DNA of 64,000 nt, from the NCBI GenBank assembly GCA_028818225.1, contig JAPPOG010000069.1, positions 87,594 to 151,593 on the forward strand, in the 5' to 3' direction. The notes under the pieces are model-generated. The model was not told the origin of the DNA, ran no database searches, and was given only the letters and a program-made list of their open reading frames with translations. The position numbers and the translations under genes were made by a program. Position 1 is the stretch's first letter. Each line of letters opens with the position of its first letter. Source of the stretch: Gammaproteobacteria bacterium (lineage in GTDB: Bacteria > Pseudomonadota > Gammaproteobacteria > Pseudomonadales > Pseudohongiellaceae). Below, in pieces: positions 7,556-18,146 of the stretch.

Positions 7556-8635
7556 TTGAGCAAAGAAGAGTTAATTGACAAGGCAGGAAGCATCAGGGAA
7601 GGGGAAGAGCTAGATCTTGATGCCATAAGACAACATTTAGAGCCAGTGCTTGGCGCTAAAGTGGGACATCTGACAATCTCCCAATTCCCTGGCGGCCATT
7701 CCAATCTGACTTACCTGTTATGCAGCGGAGACGAGAAATGGGTATTAAGACGACCGCCGTTTGGTAGTAAGGTCAAATCTGCCCATGACATGTCGCGGGA
7801 ATACCGAATTCTGTCCGCGTTAAAAGATGTTTATTCCTACGGGCCGGTACCCATTCATTTTTGCGATGATCATAGCGTCATCGGATGCGACTTTTATCTA
7901 ATGAATTACATCCAGGGTCTGGTAATTCGTCGCGAGTATCCTTCCAATTTAAACCTCAGTCCGGATCAGGTTCGCACGCAACTCCTGAACTTCTTTGATG
8001 TATTGGGAGACCTGCATTCTGTGGATCTCAAGGAGGCAGGCCTTGATGACTTCGGCAAACCTGTTGGTTATGTGCGTCGCCAGGTAGAGGGATGGAGTCG
8101 TCGCTGGGAAGATGCTGTCACTCCGGATACTGTGAATTGTGATAACACGATTAAATGGTTGAATGACAACATGCCGGAAGAGAGTGGTAAGGCCAGTGTC
8201 ATTCACAATGATTACAAGCTGGATAATGTAATTTTCGATGCCGACGATCCAATGCAAGTAATTGGTGTACTGGATTGGGAAATGTCCACCGTCGGCGATC
8301 CATTAATGGATCTTGGATGCACTCTGGGCTATTGGGTGCAAACAGATGACCCGGATTGGTTTCGTGAAGCGCGCACCATGCCTTCGGATATAGAGGGTGC
8401 TCCAAAGCGGACCGAGATCATCGCTCGATTCCAGGAGCGCATCGGATTATCCGTCGAAAACTTCCCTTTCTATTTTTGTTTTGGTTTGTTTCGACTCTGC
8501 GTGATTGGACAGCAGATTTACTACCGTTTTTATCACGGCCACACCAAAGATGAACGCTTTAAAGGCTTTCTCACGAAAGCGCATGTGTTACAGCGTATGT
8601 GCGAAATGATAATTGCCGGTGAAGTAACTGACTAA
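7556..8635 (+). CDS. phosphotransferase family protein, ACAD10/11 kinase-domain type (APH fold)
   Basis: A 359-residue aminoglycoside-phosphotransferase-fold kinase. The N-lobe has GGHSNLTYLL and WVLRRPPFG; the catalytic loop is HNDYKLDN (Brenner-type HxDxxxxN) and the metal-binding motif is DWEMSTVGDP. The pattern closely follows the kinase domain of human ACAD11/ACAD10 and bacterial LvaA, which phosphorylate 4-hydroxyacyl-CoAs. The start is taken as TTG at 7556 (weak ribosome binding site); no better upstream start was found. It lies in an operon with two ACADs and a phosphatase-fold protein, mirroring the domains fused in ACAD10. It is unlikely to be an antibiotic resistance enzyme. Confidence 0.82.
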   Translation: MSKEELIDKAGSIREGEELDLDAIRQHLEPVLGAKVGHLTISQFPGGHSNLTYLLCSGDEKWVLRRPPFGSKVKSAHDMSREYRILSALKDVYSYGPVPIHFCDDHSVIGCDFYLMNYIQGLVIRREYPSNLNLSPDQVRTQLLNFFDVLGDLHSVDLKEAGLDDFGKPVGYVRRQVEGWSRRWEDAVTPDTVNCDNTIKWLNDNMPEESGKASVIHNDYKLDNVIFDADDPMQVIGVLDWEMSTVGDPLMDLGCTLGYWVQTDDPDWFREARTMPSDIEGAPKRTEIIARFQERIGLSVENFPFYFCFGLFRLCVIGQQIYYRFYHGHTKDERFKGFLTKAHVLQRMCEMIIAGEVTD

Positions 8636-8645
8636 GGAGGCATTC

Positions 8646-9437
8646 ATGTCATTTCAGGTAAGTGAATTATTTTCTGTTGCGGGCAAAACGGCGATTGTAA
8701 CCGGTGGATCCCGCGGCATTGGCAAGATGATCGCACAGGGCTACGTCGAGAATGGTGTTAAGACCTATATTTCAGCGCGTAAAGCGGAAGCCTGTGTAGC
8801 AACTGCAGAAGAGTTGTCAGAAAAGGGTGAGTGTATTGCCTTTCCTGCAGACTTATCTACCAAAGAAGGAAGAGATAACTTTGTCGGTAAAATAAAAGAA
8901 CGGGAAGAAAAGATTGACATACTCGTTAACAATGCAGGTGCAGCCTGGGGTGCACCTTTCGAAGAGTATCCCGATGATGGTTATGACAAAGTCATGAACA
9001 TTAATGTTAAAGCCATATTCACTCTGGCCCGGGATTTAATGCCGCTGTTATTAAAGGATGCTTCCCAGGAAAATCCGAGTCGGGTTATCAATATCGGTTC
9101 TATCGATGGCTTGCGGGTATCTAGCACTGACAATTTCGCCTATGGCGCCAGTAAGGCCGCCGTACATTTCTTGACGAAAAATCTCGCGGTACGTTTCGGA
9201 CCGAAAGGCTTAACCGTAAATGCCATTGCGCCCGGACCATTTGAAAGCCAGATGATGGATTTCATGCTGCAAAAATTCGGGGAAAAGATTGCCAAGGAAA
9301 ATCCAATGGGCAGAATCGGCAATCCTTACGATATGGCCGGGCTTGCTATCTATCTGGCCTCCAATGCGACCAAATATTTAACCGGGCAGGTAATCGCCCT
9401 GGACGGCGGTCGAAACCTGGGAGCGGCCAGGGATTAG
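8646..9437 (+). CDS. SDR family oxidoreductase
   Basis: A 263-residue classical short-chain dehydrogenase. The cofactor motif TGGSRGIG is near residues 19-26, NNAG is near residue 95, and the catalytic Ser and YGASK motif are around residues 152-170. It ends with a typical LTGQVIALDGG. A canonical AAGGAGG precedes the ATG at 8646. It is the last gene of the operon, 10 bases after the kinase gene. It probably oxidises or reduces a hydroxyl/keto group on the same acyl-CoA or alcohol substrate; NADP(H) or NAD(H) preference is not clear. Confidence 0.9.
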   Translation: MSFQVSELFSVAGKTAIVTGGSRGIGKMIAQGYVENGVKTYISARKAEACVATAEELSEKGECIAFPADLSTKEGRDNFVGKIKEREEKIDILVNNAGAAWGAPFEEYPDDGYDKVMNINVKAIFTLARDLMPLLLKDASQENPSRVINIGSIDGLRVSSTDNFAYGASKAAVHFLTKNLAVRFGPKGLTVNAIAPGPFESQMMDFMLQKFGEKIAKENPMGRIGNPYDMAGLAIYLASNATKYLTGQVIALDGGRNLGAARD

Positions 9438-9560
9438 GGCGTTCCAGGGAGCTCCTTTCGGCTTATCAGGCACGCTAGTGGCTTGAAATCCGTTTAATTC
9501 CATGGCTTACGGTGTTAGTTTAGCGATCTCGTTAATAATAAGAATACAGTTGTAGTAGCG

Positions 9561-10223
9561 GTGAGTAAAAAGCAGCCTCGAGTTCTTCCCAGATCTGTCA
9601 TCGCCAGCATGGCCTTTGTCAGTGGATTCTGCATCATGACCATTGAGATGTTGGGTGCGCGCATATTGTCGCCTTATTTTGGCGGTAGTCTTTCCGTTTG
9701 GGGCAGTATTATTACCATCTTCATGCTGGCACTTGCCATGGGCTATCTGCTCGGCGGACGGCTCTCTACCCGGCGGCCCAACGCAATTACATACGCCATG
9801 TTTTTCATCGGCGCAGCCGCGTTTTCGCTGCCGGTCATTTTATTTGCCGATCCCATCATGGAGCCAATATTTTTGACAATCGAAGATCCCCGCTATGGTT
9901 CCCTGTTTGCTTCAATCTTCCTGTTTTTTATTCCCACCAGTATTCTCGGCATGATCAGTCCTTATTCCGTAAGATTAATGGTTGAAACGGAAGAGCACAG
10001 CGGTCACATGGCGGGGCTACTTTATTTTATTTCTACACTGGGTAGTGCGGCCGGTACATTGGGTACTAGTTTTTATTTTGTACTCTGGTTTGAGGTAAAC
10101 CAGATACTATGGGGAGCGGTAGCCGCTCTGGTACTGGCCGGCGGAATTATTCTCTTAACCGACTACATGCAAAAACCAAAAACAGCAGATCAAAGTGCGA
10201 GTTATGCGAAGAAGCGTGCCTGA
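9561..10223 (+). CDS. membrane half of a fused MFS/spermidine-synthase-like protein (stand-alone ORF)
   Basis: A 220-residue integral membrane protein. It begins with SVIASMAFVSGFCIMTIEML and has about six hydrophobic segments (residues 14-33, 44-67, 76-92, 111-128, 148-170 and 175-196). The motif EMLGARILSPYFGGSLSVWG is characteristic of the membrane domain that in many bacteria is fused in front of a spermidine-synthase-like methyltransferase domain. Here the protein stops after the membrane part, and the methyltransferase is encoded by the next, overlapping gene. Start GTG at 9561. The function of this membrane domain is not established. Confidence 0.8.
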   Translation: MSKKQPRVLPRSVIASMAFVSGFCIMTIEMLGARILSPYFGGSLSVWGSIITIFMLALAMGYLLGGRLSTRRPNAITYAMFFIGAAAFSLPVILFADPIMEPIFLTIEDPRYGSLFASIFLFFIPTSILGMISPYSVRLMVETEEHSGHMAGLLYFISTLGSAAGTLGTSFYFVLWFEVNQILWGAVAALVLAGGIILLTDYMQKPKTADQSASYAKKRA

Positions 10224-11109
10224 AAAAATTCTCCAGATAATTACACTGGCAGCCCTTCTGCTTCCGCCTGTTTCTTCACTTGCAGAAACTATTCATGAAG
10301 AGCGATCCAAGTACCGCGACATTACTGTGACCCAGGTGGGAGAGCGTCGTTGTTTGCTGTTTAACGTACACCGCGGCGATCGTAACCAGACCTGCATGAT
10401 GGTTAATGATCCGGATTTGCTGGTATTCGATTACACCCGCATGAGCTTCGCTGGCATGCTGTTAAATTCTGCCCCGCAAAGTATCCTGGTTATAGGTCTG
10501 GGTGGTGGGTCTATTCCCATGACTTTTTCCGATCTGTTTCCCGACGCAAAGATAGATATTGTTGAAATTGACGAAGCCGTGGTGCGAGTTGCAGAAGAGT
10601 ACTTCTATTACAGCGATACCGAGAATATGAAAGTCTATATTGATGATGGCAGGCCTTTCATCAAGCGTGCCGGGATACGCGGTGAAAAATATGACTACAT
10701 TGTTTTGGATGCGTTTAGTGGTGATTACATTCCCGAGCATATGCTCACCAGTGAATTTCTGGGCGAAGTAAAGACAATCATGACTGAAGACAGCGTGCTG
10801 GTAGCAAACACATTTTCCACCAGTCGTCTTTATGATCATGAATCGGTAACTTATCAAAGAGCATTTGGTGAATTTTATAATTTTAAACTTCCTACTTCAG
10901 GTAACCGTATCATCATTGCGCAACTGGATACCTTGCCGTCACGTGATGAACTGGTGGAGGAATCCAGGAGGCTCTCAGGCAATCTGGAAAAATATGGTGT
11001 ACCTTTAACGGATTACCCTAGACGATTAAATACCCGAGTTGATTGGGACATGAGTCGGCGTGAGCTTACCGACCAGTATTCCCCGGGAAACCTGCTCAGA
11101 GATAATTAG
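10204..11109 (+). CDS. secreted spermidine-synthase-like aminopropyltransferase/methyltransferase-fold protein
   Basis: A 301-residue protein with a hydrophobic N terminus (ILQIITLAALLLPPVSSLA) that looks like a cleavable signal peptide. A spermidine-synthase Rossmann domain follows: VIGLGGGSIPM, VEIDEAVV, DDGRPFIK and YIVLDAFSGDYIPEHML. It overlaps the membrane-half gene by 20 bases, indicating translational coupling. The ATG at 10204 is preferred over the GTG at 10195 because it starts the signal sequence directly. The D-AFSGD motif differs from the DSTDP of true SpeE, so real aminopropyl transfer is doubtful. The exported location is an inference from the N terminus. Confidence 0.78.
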   Translation: MRRSVPEKILQIITLAALLLPPVSSLAETIHEERSKYRDITVTQVGERRCLLFNVHRGDRNQTCMMVNDPDLLVFDYTRMSFAGMLLNSAPQSILVIGLGGGSIPMTFSDLFPDAKIDIVEIDEAVVRVAEEYFYYSDTENMKVYIDDGRPFIKRAGIRGEKYDYIVLDAFSGDYIPEHMLTSEFLGEVKTIMTEDSVLVANTFSTSRLYDHESVTYQRAFGEFYNFKLPTSGNRIIIAQLDTLPSRDELVEESRRLSGNLEKYGVPLTDYPRRLNTRVDWDMSRRELTDQYSPGNLLRDN

Positions 11110-11124
11110 AAAGCGGAAATAATT

Positions 11125-11979
11125 ATGAAAAAAATAGCGCAAGTGATTTTGATATTCGCAATAAGCTGTATGGGGTATACGGGACTTGCCGACGTTAAAA
11201 TTAAGTCTGATGTTGTGTATGGACACAAGGACGGCATGGCCCTGGTTTATGATGTTATAACGCCTGAAAATGCCAATGGCGCTACCGTTGTATTCATGGT
11301 GAGCGGTGGCTGGTTTTCTCGCTGGGCCCCGGCAGAAAATCGGATACAACAGTTTGGCTATTATCTTGATGAAGGATTCACTTTAATTCCTGTACATCAT
11401 GGCAGTGCGCCACGTTACAAAGTGCCCGAAGCCTATGCCGATGTAAGTCGCGCAATTCGCCATATCAAGCTAAATGCCGAAGCCCATGGAATCGATCCGA
11501 ATCGGATCGGTGTGTTCGGAGGCAGTGCCGGTGGTCACTTGTCCTTGATGCTGGGAATGGATTCCGATCAAGGCAATCCCAGTGCTCGGGATGAGGTCAT
11601 GCGCCATGACAATGAAGTTGCTGCAGTAGTTGCCTATTTTCCGCCGGTTGATCTGCGTGAGATAACTGGCCCTAATGATCGTTTTCCAGCCTTGGATTTT
11701 CCTCAGGAGAAGGCGGCAAGTATCTCCCCGATTCTCTTTGCTGATGCCGGTGATCCGCCTACCCTGTTAATTCATGGTGATGCTGACGATTTGGTGCCAA
11801 TAAGCAATTCCATAATCATGCAGGCGGAGTTTGAAGCACATTCTGTGGTGTCAGACTTCATTACTATTCCCGGAGCTGGACATGGATTCAGAGGCGACGA
11901 CGCAACCCGGGCTGCAAATGCTTCCGTGGCCTGGTTCAAGCAACATCTTCTGGAAGGTGGTGCCAGCTACAGCGATTAA
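11125..11979 (+). CDS. secreted alpha/beta hydrolase (esterase/lipase-like)
   Basis: A 284-residue protein with an N-terminal signal peptide (IAQVILIFAISCMGYTGLA), so periplasmic or secreted. The oxyanion region has MVSGGWFSRW, the nucleophile elbow is GGSAGGHL, the acid is likely in HGDADDLVP and the catalytic His in GAGHGF, so a complete hydrolase triad is present. It belongs to the BD-FAE/acetyl-esterase-like branch. It lies 15 bases after the spermidine-synthase-like gene on the same strand, and its stop is 1 base from the convergent fadH stop. Substrate unknown. Confidence 0.83.
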   Translation: MKKIAQVILIFAISCMGYTGLADVKIKSDVVYGHKDGMALVYDVITPENANGATVVFMVSGGWFSRWAPAENRIQQFGYYLDEGFTLIPVHHGSAPRYKVPEAYADVSRAIRHIKLNAEAHGIDPNRIGVFGGSAGGHLSLMLGMDSDQGNPSARDEVMRHDNEVAAVVAYFPPVDLREITGPNDRFPALDFPQEKAASISPILFADAGDPPTLLIHGDADDLVPISNSIIMQAEFEAHSVVSDFITIPGAGHGFRGDDATRAANASVAWFKQHLLEGGASYSD

Positions 11980-11980
11980 G

Positions 11981-14826
<2,846 letters not shown>

Positions 14827-14923
14827 CCCTCCTTACCTCTGAATTTTCGCGCCGGCTAGCGCATACCATAGTACGAATCAACTTTATTGCGCTCGATTCT
14901 AGGGAGATTCAGAGTCCAGAATA

Positions 14924-14937
14924 TTGATTTAGATTAA
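14924..14937 (+). promoter_or_regulatory. FNR/ANR box upstream of the UspE-like gene
   Basis: TTGATTTAGATTAA matches the FNR consensus TTGAT-N4-ATCAA at 9 of 10 positions. A -10-like TACAAT lies at 14960-14965, which puts the transcription start near 14972 and the box centre at about -41.5, the class II activator position. This predicts anaerobic activation of the gene at 15002. Confidence 0.7.
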
Positions 14938-15001
14938 TTTGCTGCCTTCTGGGTAAACCTACAATCGCGGCACTGTGGGACAACAATGAGGATGTTTACA
15001 G

Positions 15002-15910
15002 ATGTTAGAACTGAGCCGAATACTGGTGATAATCGAGCCAGATGCTGACGCACAGCCAGCCCTGGATAAGGCCAAACAACTGGCAAAATTCGCCGAATCT
15101 GAAATCGAATTGATGATTGCGGACTATAACGCCTATCTTGAAGACGGATACTATTTTGATCCTGTTCAGGCGCAAAAATTGCGCTATGAGCATGGCGATC
15201 AACGCATCAAGGAGTTGGAAGAACTGGCAGCACCATTGAGAGAACAGGGATTGGAAGTCTCGGTCTCAACGGCTTGGGGAAACCCCCCTTATGGAGAAAT
15301 TGTAACTCGCATTAAAGACACCAAACCTTCGCTGGTAATCAAGGCAACTCGGCATCATCACAAGCTTTCGCGCCTGGTGCTCTCCAATGAAGACTGGGAG
15401 TTGGTGCGCTACTGTCCGGCACCTTTATTGCTGGTGAAGAGTAAGTTATGGGACGCAAATCCAATTTTTCTCGCTTCGGTGGATCCTGATCATTTGCATG
15501 ACAAGCCAGCTTCCCTGGATAACAAGATTGTGTCTTCGGCAAAATCGGTGGCTTCGATCTCGGGCGGAGATGTGCACCTGTTTCATTCAGCGTGGTTACC
15601 TCCTCTCTCTGGTATGTACCCGGTAGTAGCGAATGAGAAGGAAGAGGGTGAGAAGTTAAACCGCCTGGCTGATATTAATGGTATCCCCCAGGCAAACTGC
15701 CACTGGTCAACCAATGATATCGTGCATGCATTGCCGCAAATGGCAGAAGAACTAAAAGCCAGCATGGTGGTCATGGGAGCGATTTCCCGCTCGCGCTTCG
15801 ATCGCATTCTTATAGGCAATACTGCCGAAAAAGTACTCGACCATCTCGACTGCGATGTATTGGTGGTCAAGCCTGACCAGATGCCGGCAGTAAACAAGAT
15901 TCTTTTATAA
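15002..15910 (+). CDS. uspE: tandem-domain universal stress protein, UspE-like
   Basis: A 302-residue protein with two Usp repeats, about residues 1-148 (ILVIIEPDADAQPALDKAKQ to CPAPLLLVKS) and 155-297 (IFLASVDP to DVLVVKPDQ). Length and two-domain layout match E. coli UspE (about 316), which is also encoded next to fnr. The second repeat ends with SRFDRILIGNTAEKVL, a nucleotide-loop-like segment; the first is degenerate (TRHHHKLSRLVLS). GAGG lies 9 bases before the ATG. The upstream FNR box and -10 predict induction under oxygen limitation. The exact role is unknown; UspE proteins are linked to stress survival and motility. Confidence 0.78.
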   Translation: MLELSRILVIIEPDADAQPALDKAKQLAKFAESEIELMIADYNAYLEDGYYFDPVQAQKLRYEHGDQRIKELEELAAPLREQGLEVSVSTAWGNPPYGEIVTRIKDTKPSLVIKATRHHHKLSRLVLSNEDWELVRYCPAPLLLVKSKLWDANPIFLASVDPDHLHDKPASLDNKIVSSAKSVASISGGDVHLFHSAWLPPLSGMYPVVANEKEEGEKLNRLADINGIPQANCHWSTNDIVHALPQMAEELKASMVVMGAISRSRFDRILIGNTAEKVLDHLDCDVLVVKPDQMPAVNKILL

Positions 15911-15986
15911 GTTTTGTCGATACCAGGCCAGAAAAAAGCGGAGCAGCCTAAACTCCTACACTTTTTATATCGTGGCTGGTTACTTG

Positions 15987-16424
15987 TTACTCGTCATCGC
16001 CAACATGCACCGTGAGTACATCGCAGGTAGATCCATGGAGGACTTTGATCGCGGTGGATCCTAATAGGATTTTCCAGCCAGAATGGCCATGACTACCGAT
16101 TACAATCGCATCACAACCAAGCTCATTGGCGAGGTTCCTGATTTCGGGAGCCGGTGCACCCATGATTGTATGTAAATGGTCTCCATCAATTTCCAGTTCA
16201 GCGCCAATTTTTTCAAGTCGTTGTTCGGCATAATTAATTGCTTCTTGCTGTAATTCGCTTACGTTGACCGCATAAATATCCATGCTGTAAGCGGCAGCTA
16301 CAGGTTCGACTACATGTACCAGTTGTAATTTGCTGGCTCCCCCTTTTGCCATGCGCACAGCGGTGTCGATGACTTTTTGCGAATCGTTGGAAAGGTCTAC
16401 AGCTACTAATACGTTGTTATACAT
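15987..16424 (-). CDS. single-domain universal stress protein (UspA family)
   Basis: A 145-residue cytoplasmic Usp domain. It starts NNVLVAVDLSNDS, with the conserved Asp of the ATP-binding fold, and has the glycine-rich nucleotide loop GSHGHSGWKILLGST, so it may bind ATP. It ends with CDVLTVHV, a typical final strand. GGAGG precedes the ATG but lies in a small inverted repeat (16425-16436) that could mask it. A palindromic FNR-type box (16512-16525) lies upstream at about -41.5 of a predicted start, as for the UspE-like gene. It converges with that gene across a 76-base gap. Confidence 0.88.
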   Translation of the reverse strand: MYNNVLVAVDLSNDSQKVIDTAVRMAKGGASKLQLVHVVEPVAAAYSMDIYAVNVSELQQEAINYAEQRLEKIGAELEIDGDHLHTIMGAPAPEIRNLANELGCDAIVIGSHGHSGWKILLGSTAIKVLHGSTCDVLTVHVGDDE

Positions 16425-16511
16425 GAGGTGAACCTCCGTTTGCTTGTAATTTTGGTTAGATTTAAAGCTCTCCGTTAACCTCTATTTGAACCTTTATCCT
16501 GTGCCTGCTGA

Positions 16512-16525
16512 TTGACTTATGTCAA
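16512..16525 (-). promoter_or_regulatory. FNR/ANR-type box upstream of the UspA-family gene
   Basis: TTGACTTATGTCAA is a palindromic FNR-like site (TTGAC-N4-GTCAA, 8 of 10 to the consensus, symmetric change). On the minus strand a weak -10-like TCAAAT (16489-16484) gives a start near 16477, placing the box centre at about -41.5. The site is 88 bases upstream of the ATG. Confidence 0.6.
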
Positions 16526-16618
16526 GCAGCGAGGCTAATGTTTTGGGCCTCAGAGGTAGGGGGTAAAAAGCCAGGCCAGGGCATTGCGCACACGAATTAA
16601 CCTGGACTTGTTGGTCAG

Positions 16619-16774
16619 ATGAATGAGGCGGCGGTGCTGGCGCTGACCAGTGCGCGCTTAAGAGATAAGACTGCGTTGATTGTTGCCAGCGATGACTTAA
16701 TAGAAACCTGCGAAGGATGTCATACTCAATATAAGCCCTCGGTGCCTACCGAAGGCTATAGTCATGTGCATTAG
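16619..16774 (+). pseudogene. C-terminal remnant of a cytochrome c (class II, c'/c556-like)
   Basis: A 51-codon open frame carries ETCEGCHTQYKP, a CxxCH haem-attachment motif followed by the short C-terminal tail typical of class II cytochromes c (c', c556), where the haem site is at the C terminus. The preceding helix (ALIVASDDLIETC) also fits. The frame is closed by a TAA at 16598-16600, so the signal peptide and first three helices are missing; no upstream pieces in other frames could be recognised. Its stop overlaps the stop of the convergent ACAD gene by 3 bases. Most likely a decayed gene; a short expressed peptide cannot be excluded. Confidence 0.6.
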
Positions 16775-17919
16775 CTGGCGTCTCTGATCATGTTTCGGGC
16801 AATGATTAATTGTTGGATTTGGCTGGTGCCTTCATAGAGTCTGAACAAGCGCACGTCTCGATAGAATCTTTCTACCGCATATTCCGACATATACCCAGCG
16901 CCACCATGGATCTGCACACAGCGGTCGGCGACGCGACCGACCATTTCTGTTGCGAAAAGTTTACAGGCAGAAGATTCGGTATTGACATTTTCTCCTTCAT
17001 CACGCTTGCGCGCCGTCTCCAGGGTCATGCATTTCGCTGCATAGGTCTCGGTTTGTGAGTCGGCAAACATGGCCTGGATTAATTGTTGCTCAGAGATTGC
17101 TTGTCCGAATTGTTTGCGTTGAATGGCGTAATCCAAAGCATCGCTAATTAATCTTTCAGCGACACCTACACTTACGCCGGAAATATGTAAACGACCACGA
17201 TCCAGAACTTTCATGGCAGTAATGAAGCCTTCGCCTTCAGTGCCAATTATATTTTCCGCAGGAACAGGACAGTCTTCAAAGATGACATCGCAGGTCATGG
17301 AGCCCGCTTGTCCCATCTTCTTGTCCACCGATCCAAGTGTTATGCCAGGGGAGTTCCTGTCTACTATAAAAGACGAAATACCGTGGGCTCCATGAACCGA
17401 AGGATTGGTGCGTGCCATGACATTAAAGGTATCAGCAACCTTGGCATTGGTGATGTAGCGCTTGGTGCCATTGAGGATATATTGGTGGCCATCTCTGACC
17501 GCCGTAGTTTTTAAAGAAGCAGCATCGGACCCAGCTTCCGGTTCCGTCAAACAGAAACAACTTATCCATTCGCCACTGGCGTATTTAGGCAAATACTTTT
17601 GTTTTTGTTCTACGGTGCCGTTGAAGACTATAGCGGCTGATCCAATACCATTATTGGTTCCTATGATTGAGCGAAAAGCCGGTGATGTTCGGCCAAGGGA
17701 AATCGCAACCTGGATTTCTTCTTCCATAGTCAGGCCCAAGCCACCATATTCTTCTGGAATAGTAAGGCCAAACAAACCCAACTCTTTCATTTCTGCCAGA
17801 ATGTCTTCCGGCAATACACCAGTTTCCGCCAGCTCCTCTTCTCTGGGCACTAATCGCTCGCGTACAAATCGATCGATTAAGTCTATAAGTTGGTTGAGTA
17901 TTTCCTGATCTCGAATCAT
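16771..17919 (-). CDS. acyl-CoA dehydrogenase (short/medium-chain type)
   Basis: A 382-residue ACAD with the standard three-domain layout. The substrate/FAD loop is CLTEPEAGSDAASLKT and the C-terminal active-site motif is LYEGTSQIQQLII, with the catalytic Glu in the MCAD position. QIHGGAGY is also conserved. Unlike the paired ACADs elsewhere in the window, this is a full single-subunit, homotetramer-type enzyme. It is divergent from the thiolase/FadB-like operon at 18147 across a 227-base gap, so the two units may share regulation. Chain-length preference cannot be told from sequence alone. Confidence 0.9.
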   Translation of the reverse strand: MIRDQEILNQLIDLIDRFVRERLVPREEELAETGVLPEDILAEMKELGLFGLTIPEEYGGLGLTMEEEIQVAISLGRTSPAFRSIIGTNNGIGSAAIVFNGTVEQKQKYLPKYASGEWISCFCLTEPEAGSDAASLKTTAVRDGHQYILNGTKRYITNAKVADTFNVMARTNPSVHGAHGISSFIVDRNSPGITLGSVDKKMGQAGSMTCDVIFEDCPVPAENIIGTEGEGFITAMKVLDRGRLHISGVSVGVAERLISDALDYAIQRKQFGQAISEQQLIQAMFADSQTETYAAKCMTLETARKRDEGENVNTESSACKLFATEMVGRVADRCVQIHGGAGYMSEYAVERFYRDVRLFRLYEGTSQIQQLIIARNMIRDAS

Positions 17920-18146
17920 CTTAAACCCTTGAAAATCCTGCTTTTGGCAAGCTGTAAATCGAACGGCTAAGCTACCACAAGCTCCCGTTTTTTACGAATG
18001 CCATGGTAGAATGCCGCCCCTTGTCCCCATCGAAAGAGTGCTTTTTCTGGGGCGCACAAAATCCTGCTGAGTCACCCCTGGCAAGGAATATGACAGCGTG
18101 AAAGCAGGCCAGAATACAAGTATTTGTAAGTAACACGAGAAGCTTT

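Noticed and set aside
7556..8635. Aminoglycoside resistance kinase
   Set aside because: The sequence follows ACAD11/LvaA-type kinases and lies in an acyl-CoA operon; nothing points to an antibiotic substrate.
14868..14890. Possible FNR autoregulatory box (ATCAACTTTATTG)
   Set aside because: Only one half-site matches and the orientation is wrong for TTGAT-N4-ATCAA.
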